NCBI GenBank assembly: GCA_010093485.1
Contig: MU001504.1
Location: 1,721,128-1,785,127, forward strand
Origin: Karstenula rhodostoma CBS 690.94
Lineage: Eukaryota; Ascomycota; Dothideomycetes; Pleosporales; Didymosphaeriaceae
DNA: 64,000 nucleotides
Direction: 5' to 3'
The notes under the pieces were generated by a model. That model was not told the origin of the DNA. It was given only the letters and a program-made list of their open reading frames with translations, and searched no databases. Both the position numbers and the translations under genes were made by a program. This document shows, one piece after another, positions 48,546 to 61,200 of this stretch (position 1 is its first letter; each line of letters begins with the position of its first letter).

Positions 48546-49551
48546 ACTAGATATTAAGTAGGGGTTCTATAAAGATATAAGAAGGGTCTTTTAACCCTTA
48601 TTCTAATTCTTTAGTATAGCTTAAATATACTACTATAAATAATTAACTTTATAAGCCTATATATAGTTAGTAAAAATCTAAGTAATAAAAAAAATAAGGG
48701 AAGTTTATATTAGAGTTTAGATTATTATAGAATAGGATAAAGTATATCGTGTATATAACTAGAAATAGTAAATTATAATAATTAGTAAAGTTTAACTAGA
48801 TAAGTAGAGAATTTAGCTTATATTAGTTTATATAAGTATATATAATAGTAAAAGTAGTATCTAATCTACTAGTTTATAATATTATAGTAGAGGCTATTTA
48901 ACCTACTACTTAAGGTACTTATTAAGTAGCTAAGGTAGCTTATTAGCTAAATAGCCCTAATATACTTTTCCTCTATAGCTAGGGGAGTATATAATACTAT
49001 TAGAGGAGCTTAGCTAGGAGTATAGAAAGTAGACTAAGTAAGAGGGTAACTATAATAAGTTATTTAAAAAGTTATAGTAAATTTTTTAGTAGTAGCTACT
49101 TATTTAGTTTTAAATTTTTCTTCTTATTTATACGCTTTAGTAGTATAAGCTTTAGCAGCGTTATTAGCTATCTAAAAAGTATAAGTAAAGTATTAAAAAG
49201 TAAAAGGTAAGAATATATTATAAAATAGGATAATAGGGATAAAGAAGAGAAGTTTAAAAAGTATAAAAAATACCTTCTTATCCTACCTACCTCTACTAGT
49301 TTATACTATATAATAATTATTTACCTTATTTACTATTACTTACTATACCTAGTTATAAGGCTACTACTATTTATAAGTACTATACTAAATATTAGAAGAT
49401 TTTTACTCTAGCTAATTAGTATTATAATACTAATAATAGTATAATATAAGTAGGAAATTATAGTCTAAGCTATATATTTCTAAGGGAAACTAATTTAAAT
49501 AATTAAATTCTACTAGTAGATAAATAATAAGCGCTATTTACCTAGGGGGTA

Positions 49552-49757
49552 TATTAAGAATATAAATAATACTTAGTAATATTAGGGTTTATAGAGCTCT
49601 AATTAGCCGCGATAAGGGGTACCTTAACCTAAGTACTAAACTAATTCAGGATAAGTATAGTATATAACTAGTCTTTCTAGCAATCTTTTCTTATATAGTA
49701 ATCTAATTAATTTACTCCCTAAATAAAGGGATATTCGAGCTCCTTTTCTCTACTATA
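49552..49757 (+). repeat. 3' LTR of Copia element
   Basis: 206 bases, preceded by CCTAGGGGG, a polypurine-tract remnant, and followed by the target duplication AATCT. It differs from the 5' LTR at scattered C/T and G/A positions. Confidence 0.93.
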
Positions 49758-52700
49758 AATCTATTATTATATTCTACTATAATTATTATATTATTAGTAG
49801 TAGTTATAGAAGATTATAAGGCTTATATCTTTTAGACTTATTTTTTTAATAAGTTAAATAATTACTTATTATTTATATTACTAGTTATTTAAGCTTAGGT
49901 ATAGTATATTTATTTATAATATAATATATTATCTCTTTTATACTTAAGTATTTCTATTTCCTTAATTTATATAGTTTTCTAATTAGAATAAGTATATATC
50001 TATTATTAATAATAATTTACTATTAGTAGTCTTATTTAATTTTATTAAAACTATACTTAAAGAGATTATATTCTTTTTTCTAGTTTTAATTAAGTTTCTA
50101 GTAGTTTTAAAAGTTTTATACTTCTAATTTTATATACTTTAGACTAGCTATCTATACTCTAATTTTTAACTAGTTATACTTAAGTATACTATCTTTATAT
50201 TTATATATTACTATATTATATAGCTTAACTTTATCTTTAATTAAGTTTAATTATCTATTTAAAGTATCTACTATACTATTAAGAGTTCTAAGTTAATAGT
50301 AAATTATAAAATTAAAGTTTACTAAAAATTCTATCTATTATACTTATTATTAGTTAAACTTCTTAGTTAATATAAAATTAGTAAGGTTTTAGTAGTCTAT
50401 TTATATTTTTATCTTAAAGTAGGTTTCTATAAACTATACTTTCTATTATTTAAAAATATTTACTATTACTAGTAGTTCCTTATTATAAATATTATAGTTA
50501 AGTTCTACTTTTAAGAATTTTTAAAAATAGTAAAATACTAGTTTCTATTTTTTTTTTTTTAGTTATAAAAGAATTACTTTTAATATATAGTTAAATATAT
50601 TTATTTTAATTCTAGGTAGTTTTTATAGGTTAAATATCTATAGAAGTAGGGCTATTAGAAATATTACCTATAATTTCTTAAATACCTTTAATAGCTTTTT
50701 TTAGATTAGTTATATAACTTTATTATTACTCTTCTTTATAAAATCTATTAGTAGTATAGTAGTTTTAAAATAATTTTTTATAAACTTCTAATAAAAGTTA
50801 GTAAACTTTAAAAAGAATTAAATATTCTTTATTAACTTAAAAACTAAATATTTCTATATAGTAGTAACCTTCTTTAAATATATTAATATATTTTCCTTTA
50901 AAATAATAAATCTTAGATACTTTATTTTAATAATATAGAACTTATACTTATCTAGATAGAAAAATAACTAATATTCTTTTATTTTTTTAAATACCTTTTT
51001 TATATATTTTATATATTCCTCTAGTATTCTAGTAGAGTAAATAAGTATATTATTAAGATATACTATATAGAATATATCTAAGTATTTATATAGTATTTTA
51101 TTAATAACTATCTAAAATATTATAGGGGTATTTATTAATTTAAATAGTATAACTTAGTATTTATAGAGATTATATCTAGTTCTAAATACTATTTTTTATT
51201 TATACCCTTTAGTAATTTATATATAGTAATATCTATTATATATATTAAATTTTATAAACTATTTAGCTTTTTAGAATTAATCTATAAGCTTTATAATTAA
51301 GGGTAATAAGTACTAGTTTTTAATTATAGTATTATTTAGCTATTTATAATTTATATAGAGTTATAGCTTATTATTCTTCTTAGATTTTTATAGAATTAGA
51401 AAGGCTATAGAATTATAATTTTTCTAGATATACTTCTATTTTAAATTCTTTTATAAGTACTTCTATACTTCTTTTTCTTAGTTTACTAATATTAGCTTTA
51501 GCTATTCTAGTTATAGTTTTATACTTTCTTCTAAAAGTATTTTATAATTTTATTTTTAGTAATTTAGTAGTTTTTTCTTTTTAATTTCTTTAATAAGTTT
51601 TATATACTCCTTATATTCTAGTAGTATTATTAATAGTTTCTTTATAATCTAGAGGTTTAAGTATTATACCTAAATAATTTATACTTATTCTAAATTCTTT
51701 TTAAAATTTTTAATAATTTTAGTATCTAAGATCTCTTTAGTCTATTATTATATAGCTTATTTAGTTAAAGTATTTAAGGTTTTTAGTTTTACTTTCTATA
51801 AGTACCTTATACTAGTAATTTATAATATTAATCCTTAGCTATATATTATTTAATTTTTCTAGTTAATATTTAGGTTATTTTCTAATAACTAGTTATAGTC
51901 TATAATAGTTTCTAGATTTTCTATATCTATTATAGTAAAACTATATAAGCTCTTTAATCTTTTAATACCTATTAGTAATAATAGTATTTTAAAATATAAC
52001 TAGCCTTTATTATATTTTTAGAAAAATATTTAATTTACTATTTCTAATTAGACTAGCTCTATTTTATTATAATATAATAAGTTATATTTTTTTATTATTT
52101 TAAGTAAAATTAAATATCTAGTAATACTAGGGTCTATTAGTATATTTATTTAGAATCCTTTAACTATAATCTACTTTTCTATATAAAATTCTATAGCCTT
52201 ACTATTTTTACTTACTTTTTAAACTTTTAGAATATTTTTACTAGCTTAGCTCTTTACCTAATAGTATCTTAGTTTTTTAACTTTATTTAAGTTTTATTAT
52301 AGACTTCTATATACTTATATTTATTATATAGTAAATAGTTATTATATTATAAGTTTTTTATTTTTTTAGATTTTTTTATAAGTTACTTCTAGTTACTCTA
52401 TTAGTATTTTTAAGGGGTCTTAGAATAATTTTAGTATATATACTTTTAATATTATTCTATTCTTAAAACTTAAATAAGTTCTTCTTTATTTACTTAATTA
52501 TAGTATATAGGGTACTTTATAACTAAGTAGTTATATAACCTAATATATTTATAATATTTTTCTACTAGTTATTAGTAATTTCTTTCTTTTTATTAAGATA
52601 TTCTAGATATTCTTTTTTATAGTTATAGTCCTTTTATTAAACTTATTATATATACTTTAGGTCTTTCTATAAGAAATAAGTATAATTACTATATTTATAA

Positions 52701-53778
52701 AAATATTTAGTTTTTTTTAAGTTATATTTTATAGGCTAATATTCTACTATATACTTTTATTTCTAGTATATTAAATAATAGTATAGGTAATATTAGTACT
52801 ATTTTAAAATATTATAGTATTCTTTCTATTCCTTATACCTATATATATAATATAATTCTATAGTATAATCTTCTTTTAATCGTTTTTTATATTCTAATTT
52901 ATTAAGTACCTTTATTACTATATTATTTTCCCTTTTATAGTATTTATATTTAGCGAATCTATAGTATTACTATATAATTATTAAGTAGTTATTATTTACT
53001 TAAATTTATTATACTAGGGTTAGTATTTTACTTTACTTTTCTACTATCTTATAGTATATTTAGTTAGTATTTATATCTATAATTTTAATTTTATAGTTAT
53101 AAACTAGTATAAAGTATTTACTACTTCTATATACTTAGTATAGATTTTATAGAATTTAGTTTATAATATTTTTTTTATTAGTTATCTCCTAAACTTTTAT
53201 TAGTAGTTTAGAAGTTTTAGATTTATTATCTATAATATCCCCCTATAGTAGTATAGGGGTCTTAGGCTATAGTATTACTATAGCTATTCTTATTACTTAA
53301 GCTTATTTACTTTAGAATTTCCTAAAAAAATATTTAATTTTAAAGTATCCTTTTTCTCTATAATTTAGATAAGCCCTATTTTTAAAGTATTATTATTAGA
53401 TATTATTTTACTTTTTTTACTATAAAGTTTATTTCTTTATTTTATAAATTTTATCTTTTATAATTATATCTCTATTATAATTCTTTTATTTATAATATAG
53501 CTTTTATATATTAGCTTTTAAACTAAATACTAATTTAGTAGATTTCTTTTTTTCTACCTATTATTTATATAATTAATAGTTAATTTATACTACTAGTTTA
53601 ATTAGGGCTTCTAAACTATTATACTTTTTATAATAGAATACTTTATTCTTAACTAACTCCTTTAAACTATTATAGTATACTACTTATAGTAGGGTATTAT
53701 TCTAATTAATTTTAGTCTAGAGCTATTAGAATATAGTAGAATATTTACTAGCTAATTCTATTTACTTAATATATAAAT

Positions 53779-55165
53779 TTTTTTTTTTTTTTTTTTTTAA
53801 TATAAAGCTACTATTATAACTACCTAGTAATAAGGAAAGATCTAGAGGTATTATATAGTTCTATTAAATAGCTTTAAAGGATAGTACTATTTATAATAAA
53901 AGAGAAAGAAGAGTGCCTATAGTACTAGACTTAATTAACTAAGTATCCCCCTTTATTCGTGTATTAGTAAAGTATAACGCGCCTTTTTATCCCCCTACTT
54001 TATTGAGTTACCCTACCTTATAGTGAATCTCTATAATATATAACTAAGTATTAACCTACCTATATATATTATATAATATAGTAACGCTATAACACTATAA
54101 TACTATAATACTATAATATTATAATATAATAATACTATATAATACTAGTAGGGTAGTATACTCCTTATTTACTAATACTTAATATATAATTATAGAGAAG
54201 TTATAAAATATTAAAGATATTATAAAATATTAATAATATTATAATTTAAAAAAGAATATAAAAGAGAAATTACCTACTAGTAGTAAGTAACTTATAATAT
54301 TATATATAAAGGCTAGCTTTTATAGAAAGAGACTTATACTATATCTTATTTTATTAAAATAGTTAATAATAGTAAGTAACTAATCCTTAGTAATAAATAT
54401 AACTTAGTATATACTAATAGTAAGTTTATTAGTAATCTAGATATATTTAACTATATATATTATAAGATTTAATATATTATCTAGTAAGTTAACCTCTATT
54501 AGTATAATAATTAATTTAGTATATAAATACTATAAGTTATAGCTATAGACTATATAATTATAGAGTCTATTAGTAAGTTTCTTATATATATATATATATA
54601 GTATTACTAATATAATATTACTAACCTAGATAGAGATAATACTATAGTAGTTAGCTAAGAATAAGAACTTTATATATAAATAATAAAAGATAATTATAAT
54701 AGTTTTTAAGGGCTAAAAGGAGCTAGACTTTATAATAAAAATAATTATAATTAAGTTAAAGTAACTTATATAGTTAATAAATATAGAGTAGGTAATAGCT
54801 ACCCTATAGTAGTAAATAAAGTAAAAAGTAGTAGGTAATATTAATAGTAATAATAGGTAGGTAATAATAGGTAGATAGTATTAATAGTAATAGTAATAGT
54901 AATAAAGTAAACTATAAGCTATAAGTAAAAATTAAGGATATTAATAAGTATAAGTAAGTAGGAGAGTTAGTATTTAAATAACTATTAGTTAGTATTATAC
55001 TAATAATTAAAAAAGTATAAAACTATATAAAAAAAAGGTCTAAATTATATAAATAAAGGTCTAAAAGTAAGTAAATAAGTATTAAAGAAGGATAAAAAGG
55101 TCTCTCTCTTATTATAAGTATACTATATAGTTCTATAGGCCTAGATTAGGATCTAGACTAGATCC
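53779..55165 (-). repeat. Right (5') terminal repeat of the Gypsy element
   Basis: Direct partner of 40686-41917, longer mainly because of a 95-base insertion plus target duplication at 53946-54050. Starts with ~18 T and AATATAAAG. Confidence 0.6.
53946..54040 (+). mobile_element. 95-base truncated copy of repeat R with 10-base target duplication
   Basis: Present in the right Gypsy terminal repeat, absent from the left one, and flanked by TAACTAAGTA at 53936-53945 and 54041-54050. It ends on the right with the constant end of repeat R (GAATCTCTATAATATA) and is cut on the left at TCCCCCTTTATTCG. It is nearly identical to 33131-33276 over the shared part (two differences seen) and keeps CGCGCC and CGTGT motifs. 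Confidence 0.88.
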
Positions 55166-55500
55166 TTACTTAGTTATTTCTAAATATATTATAGTTATAC
55201 CTATAGTATAACTCTATATTTATTAAGAATATTTTAAGGTTAGTTTTTATTTCTTTATTATAGAGTTCTAGAATCTTAAAGTTAACTTTTAGTAGGTATA
55301 CTATTATAGCTATAGTGGTTTAAATCTATTTTATTATTATAGCTAGCTATATTTTAAGCTATTCTATCTTCTTAGCTTATACTACTAAGAGGGTTATTAA
55401 GTTACTAGCTAAATTTAAGGTAGTACTTACCCTAAAGCCCTTTAAGCTAGTAAGTATATTTAGTACTACTATATTAACTTAAATACTTAGATAATTAAAG

Positions 55501-56039
55501 TATTATAAGGGGTTTTTTATATATCTAACTTAAATCTATACCTTAAGGATTATTTAAGAAATAAAATATAATAGAAGTAAATATAAAATTAAGTAATAAT
55601 TCTATACTATAATAAAATATAATATAATAATACTAAGAGAAGACTAAGTATTTATATATATATAAATAGCTTTAATTTAGTTATAAAAATAAACTACTTC
55701 TAAATAATATCTTAAATTAACTATAAAGAATAGGAACTATATAAAGATTTTCTTAGATTATATACTAGTTATTTTAATTTTTATTATTCTAAAATCCTCT
55801 AGTATATTTCTATAAATTCTAATCTTTTAGTAGAAATATTTATTCTACTTTTATTAAAACTTAGTACTATTAGGATTTTATACTTTTAGTAAAATTATAG
55901 TTATATAACTTATAATATAAGTTACCCTATAGATTTATATATAAATACCTATTAGCCTTATCTCTATTATTAATATTTTATATATAATTCTTTTCTTCTT
56001 TCTAGCCTAGTTCTACTATAATTATAATAAAAAAGGTAT
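55501..56039 (+). repeat. Right LTR of outer element (repeat A)
   Basis: About 539 bases matching 39029-39561. It directly abuts the resumed repeat R copy at 56040. Confidence 0.75.
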
Positions 56040-57170
56040 ATTATACTTTACTAATATATAAATAAAGAGAATTAAAAAAGTAACTTAGATATATCTAGTA
56101 TCTATATATAAGCTAACTAAAAAAAATATAATACTAAGCTAACTAAAATAAAATTAGTATAAGACTAATTTAAAATAGACTTAGTATATACCTATTAATA
56201 CTTAAGAATTCTAATAATAGAGAGTTATTAATAAATAAAAATAATAGTTCTTATTAAAACTAGGAAAAAAATATATATAGGTAGATACTATTACCTATAT
56301 TACTTTTTCCTCTTCTATACTCTATTAGTTATTAATAATATATAAGAATATAATTAAAATAGCTATTATTAGTAAGCTATAAATCCTTTTTAATAGTATA
56401 ATATTTATATAATACTTTAGATTTACTAGTATAATATCTATATACTAAGATTACCTTATCTAGTAGTAGTAATAATAATAATAATAATATATTAGTTATC
56501 TATTTATTCCCTATAATTTTAAAAGATATAGAAGTAGCCTATAATACTGAATAGTACTTCTATAAAGTATATTTTACTATTATAATATACTAGGGTAATA
56601 GTAATAAGCTAATATAAATTATTACTAAAATAAAGATAAATAAAAAGGTATATATAAAAATTAGTAAAATATTTAAAATATCTTAACTAGACTAGGGGGT
56701 AATTAATACTTATAAAATAAAAAAAAAATAGATAGTAGCTAGTATATATATAATAAGAGCTATAGGAAATTAAAGCCTATTATAATAAAAAGGTAACTAA
56801 GGACGTAACTAGAAAGAATAAAAAATTTATAGTAAAAATAATAAGTAAAGTAAGTATCTACTAGATATAAAAAGTCCTATATAGTATAGTAAATATATAA
56901 ATAAAGGTAAAGATAAAAGTAAAGATAAAAGTAAAAGTAATAGTAATAATAATAATAATAGTATTAGTAAAGAAATTCTAAGTTCTAAGTATAGAGTCTA
57001 TAGGGTAATATATAAAAAGTAAAAAATAAAAAATAAAAAATAAAGAATAAAAATAGTAACTATATATAGTTAGTATTTAATAATAGTAATAAAGGTATAT
57101 AGTATTTAATTATAAAATACTAAAGAAGCTTAGTATTATATTAATAGTAGAATAAAATAATAAGAATTAT
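56040..57170 (-). repeat. Right half of interrupted repeat R copy and unassigned RIP DNA
   Basis: Starts AAAAAAGGTATATT, continuing the fragment at 38973-39020. Similarity to 57210-57600 runs to about 56440; beyond that are (AAT)n units and unassigned AT-rich sequence, part of which (about 57000-57160) is an inverted match to 38430-38560. Confidence 0.5.
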
Positions 57171-57171
57171 A

Positions 57172-57723
57172 TATATATTATAGAGATTTACTATAAGGTA
57201 GGGTAATATAATAAAGTAGAGGGAATAAAAAGGTATATTATACTTTACTAATATATAAATAAAAGGGGACTAAAAAAGTAGCTAAGACTTATCTAGTATC
57301 TATATATAGGCTAACTAAAAAGGGTATAGTACTAAGCTATATAAAATAGAACTAGTATAAGGCTAGCTAAAATAGACTTAGTATATACCTACTAATATAT
57401 AAGAAATTTAACTATAGAGAGTTAATAAGGTATTAAAAAAAATAGTTTTTATTAAAACTAGAAGAAAAATATATATAGATAGGTATTACTATCTATATTA
57501 TTTTCTCCTATCCTATACTCTATTAGTTATTAATAGTACGCGAGAAAAAAATATAATTAAAATATTTATTTTTAGTATATTATAAATTCTATTTAATAAT
57601 ATAGCGTAATACTTATAGTTCTTATTAGGCTTACTAATATATTACCTATACCTTAGAATTAACCTAACTAATAATAAGCTAATATAGGTAGTAATATACC
57701 TATTTTCTACTATCTATCTAGGG

Positions 57724-57755
<32 letters not shown>

Positions 57756-58000
57756 TAATATCTATAATAAAGTAGAGAAATATAATAAGGGTATTTAAAT
57801 AATAATAGTAATAATAGGTAATAGTTATAATATCTAAGAAGTTAAAAGCTAGCTAGGATTTAAATTTAAAGTATATAAAGGTATAAAAAAAGTATTTAAA
57901 TTATATAAGCTAAGTTAGCTAGTAATATAATATCTATTATTTTTAGACTATAGATATATATTATAATAATAGGAGATATAGGGTATATAGAATTACTATA
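57172..58000 (-). repeat. Long copy of LINE-like repeat R
   Basis: Begins with the constant end TTATAGAGATTTACTATAAGG and is similar to the reverse complement of 32220-32699 up to about 57675. Contains a (TAA)n run at about 57729-57755. Probably interrupted by the Copia copy that starts at 58001. Confidence 0.6.
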
Positions 58001-58206
58001 TATAGTAGAGAAAAGGAGCTTAAATATCCCTTTATTTAGGGAGCGAATTAATTAGATTGCTATATAAGAAAAGATTACTAGAAAGGCTAGTTATATACTA
58101 TACTTATCCTAAATTAATTTAGTACTTAGATTAAGGTACCCCTTATTGTGGCTAATTAGAGCTCTATAAATCCTAATATTACTAAGTATTATTTATATTC
58201 TTAATA
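58001..58206 (-). repeat. 3' LTR of inverted Copia copy
   Basis: Exactly 206 bases from TATAGTAGAGAAAAGGAG to TTATATTCTTAATA. The five bases before it are CTATA, the candidate target duplication; its partner lies beyond the window. Confidence 0.92.
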
Positions 58207-61200
58207 TACCCCCTAGGTAAATAGCGCTTATTATTTATCTACTAGTAGAATTTAATTATTTAGATTAGCTTCCCTTAGAAATATATAGCTTAGACTATAA
58301 TTTCCTACTTATATTACGCTATTATTAGTATTATAATACTAATTAGCTAGAGTAAGAGTCTCTTAGTACTTAGTATAGTACTTATAAATAGTAGTAGCCT
58401 TATAACTAGGTATAGTAAGTAATAGTAAATAAAGTAAGTAATTATTATATAATATAAACTAGTAGAGGTAGGTAGAATAAGAAAATATTTTTTATACCTT
58501 TTAAATTTCTCTTCTTTATCCCTATTATTCTATTTTATAGTATATTCTTACTTTTTACTTTTTAATACTCTACTTATACTTTTTAGATAGCTAATAATGC
58601 TACTAAAGCTCGCACTACTAAAATATATAAATAAAAAAAGAAACTTAAAGCTAAATAAGTAGCTACTACTAAAAGATTTACTATAATTTTTTAAATAACT
58701 TATTATAGTTACTTTCTTACTTAGTCTACTTTCTATACTTTTAGTTAAGCTCCTCTAATAGTATTATATACTCCCTTAGCTATAGAGGAAGAGTATATTA
58801 GGGCTATCTAGCTAATAAGCTACCTTAGCTACTTAATAAGTACTTTAAGTAGTAGGTTAGATAGCCTCTACTATAATATTATAAACTAGTAAACTAGATA
58901 CTACTTTTACTATTATATATACTTATATAAACTAATATAAGCTAGATTCTCTACTTATCTAATTAAGTTTTACTAATTATTATAGTCTATTATTTCTAGC
59001 TATATATATAATATACTTTATCCTATTCTATAATAATCTAAACTCTAGTATAAGCTTCCTTTATTTTCCTTATTACTTAGATTTTTACTAACTATATATA
59101 GGCTCGCGAGGTTAATTATTTATAGTAGTATATTTAAGCTATACTAAAAGATTAAAATAAAAGTTAAGAAATCCTTCTTATACTTTTATAAAACCCCTAT
59201 TTAATATCTAGCTTTTTTTCTACTCCCTTTACTCCTATTTCTACTTTACCTACTTTTATCCTATTTTTACCTACTTTTATCTCTACTTTTATCCCTATTT
59301 CTTCTATTCTTATCCCTACTTCTACTACTCCTATCCCTACTTTATCTACTTTCTAGTAGGTCTACTCTATAAATAGCTAAAAGGTAGGCTTATAGGAGGC
59401 TATATATACTTTTAAGTATAGTATACCTACTCCTTATAAATACTACGCTTTATAGTAGCTCTATAAGGTAGGCCTAAGTATTAGTTATTATAGTATAGAT
59501 TAGTAGTAGCCTAACTTTAATTACCCTAAGGAGTATCTATATAGTTATAGTAGGTTTTTTAAAGTTAAGAAATTTTCTATTTATAGTTAGGGTAGCTTTA
59601 GATATAGATATACTAGGTACTCTAATATATTAGAAGTATAATAGTATACTTAGCTTTATAAGCTCTTTAATTAGATATTTAATATATTTAAGTAGAATAG
59701 ATTTCTTTTATTTTTCTTTTATTTTTCTTTTATTCTCTAGTTAAAAAATACTTTTTATAATTAAATCTAATAAATCTCTACTTACTTTACTTCTTCTATA
59801 TCTATAATTATAAAACTTATATCTTAAAAGTTAAGTAGCTATATAAATCTAGTAAACTATTACTTTAATAGTACTTTTATTAAACTATCTATAGGTATTT
59901 TACTTATTTTAAAATATAAAACTTTAAATAATCCCTTTATATACTCTTATTATAGCTATATATTCTAGATATTAATATAGTAAAAGTATATAATAATCCT
60001 TTTATTTTTTCTAATTACTAGTCTAATTATCTACTAGTTATTATAGTAGATTTACTAGAGTAATCCTAAGTCTAGCGTAAGTTTAGTAAAAAAGTACTTT
60101 AAAGTTATTACTTCTTTACTAATATACTCTAGAGTAAGAAGCTCTATTTCTATAATTAAAATTATAATTATATTTTAGTAAGCTACCTTTTATAGAATAG
60201 TACTACTAAATAGTAGAGTAATATACCTATAGAATAATTATCTTATTAGTAAATTATTTATAAAAAATACGTCTCTATAGATAAGCAGGTCTAAACTATT
60301 ATATTTACTAAACTAAATTACTTTCTAGCGCGTCCTATAGAGGTATAGAATTACTTAATTAACTACTACTTTATACTTTCTACTTAGGTTAGTAAGGAAG
60401 AAGGATAGCTTTAATATAGTAAATATAATATCTAGTTATAGTATAATTACTATATATAATACTAATCTAATCTTTTCTTAATAATTCTTAATCTACTATA
60501 GTAATACTTTACCTTTACTCTTTTTAAACTTATCTATTAAGAGAGGAGTAGGTAGGAAGCTACTAGCTTTATAAAGCTTAAATCTTTTTATAATTTTATT
60601 AATATATATATTATATATAAGTATAATTATCTAATTATTTTAGTCTCTAATTACTTATACTCTAAGAAACTACTTAACTAGTCTTTTATCTTTAATCTTA
60701 TATTTATTTATAACTTTATTCTATAGTATTTAAGCTTACTCTTTATAGTTATTATAATATAGAAGTAGTATATTATCTATATAGAATAGTACTAGAATTT
60801 TCTAATCTCTAGAAAGAAATAAATAAGGCTCTTCCTTTAAAGCTTTAAGCCCTTTAGCTCTAAGTAAGCGGGAAAACTCTTTATATTAAAGAAGTAGTAA
60901 GTCTCTTAAACTATAGAGAGCTTAATTTAATCTTATATATATTTCTAGTGTCTTAAACCTATCTAAAAGTTTATAGGTTATAGAATTATCTACTATAATT
61001 ATAATATTTAGGAATACTCCTATAATATTATATTATTTAATTTTAAGGTTAAACTCTATAGTAATTACTATTACTATTTAAAATAACCTTACTATAAGTA
61101 TAGTAGTATAGGTTAAGTATAGAGTATCCTTTAGTTAAAAGTCCCTTTTAACTATAATATAAGCTTTATAGTTCTTAAACTAATTATTCTAATTAAGCTT

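Larger units (their letters stand above)
42533..49757 (+). mobile_element. Complete Copia LTR retrotransposon, RIP-dead
   Basis: 7,225 bases with equal 206-base LTRs and a 5-base target duplication AATCT at 42528-42532 and 49758-49762. Domains are in Copia order on the plus strand: gag, protease ghost (about 44080, ILDS), integrase (about 44550-44740, a GHPGKKAL-like zinc-finger region then a DLF catalytic motif), reverse transcriptase (about 46170-47100, YVDD reading YIDN at 46975-46986) and RNase H end (about 47870-47920, TDGLTKAL ghost). Stops fill every frame. About 1.6 kb lies between RNase H and the 3' LTR, with a purine-rich minisatellite (48408-48545). It is inserted in the integrase region of the Gypsy element. 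Confidence 0.93.
40686..55165 (-). mobile_element. Gypsy LTR retrotransposon, RIP-dead, minus strand, split by Copia
   Basis: Direct repeats of about 1.2-1.4 kb at both ends (40686-41917 and 53779-55165) start at a poly-T run followed by AATATAAAG. Between them, reading the minus strand from the right: a gag CCHC zinc-knuckle ghost (about 53370-53332, Cys replaced by Tyr), reverse transcriptase (about 51440-51000, ghost of YLDDILIYS as YLNNILIYS), then integrase whose last part lies left of the Copia insertion (about 42290-42070, ghost of the TDGQTERINQ region). Removing Copia and a 105-base insertion leaves about 7.1 kb, normal for Gypsy. All frames carry stops of RIP type. Exact ends and target duplication were not fixed. 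Confidence 0.75.
39029..56039. mobile_element. Outer LTR element with ~535-base LTRs (nested host)
   Basis: Direct repeats at 39029-39561 and 55501-56039 begin TATTATAAGGGGTTT and end TTCTACTATAATTATAATA. They sit exactly between the two halves of one repeat R copy, which supports one insertion. Its own interior is only 39562-40680 plus about 55170-55500 (roughly 1.4 kb), with no recognisable domain, so it may be non-autonomous. The Gypsy and Copia elements are inserted within it. LTRs contain a TATATATAAATA-type promoter-like stretch. Confidence 0.6.

Noticed and set aside
39029..56039. The ~535-base repeats as the Gypsy element's own LTRs
   Set aside because: The 1.2-1.4-kb repeats lie directly beside the gag start and the integrase end, and the ~535-base repeats leave extra unexplained interior outside them, so nesting is the simpler reading.
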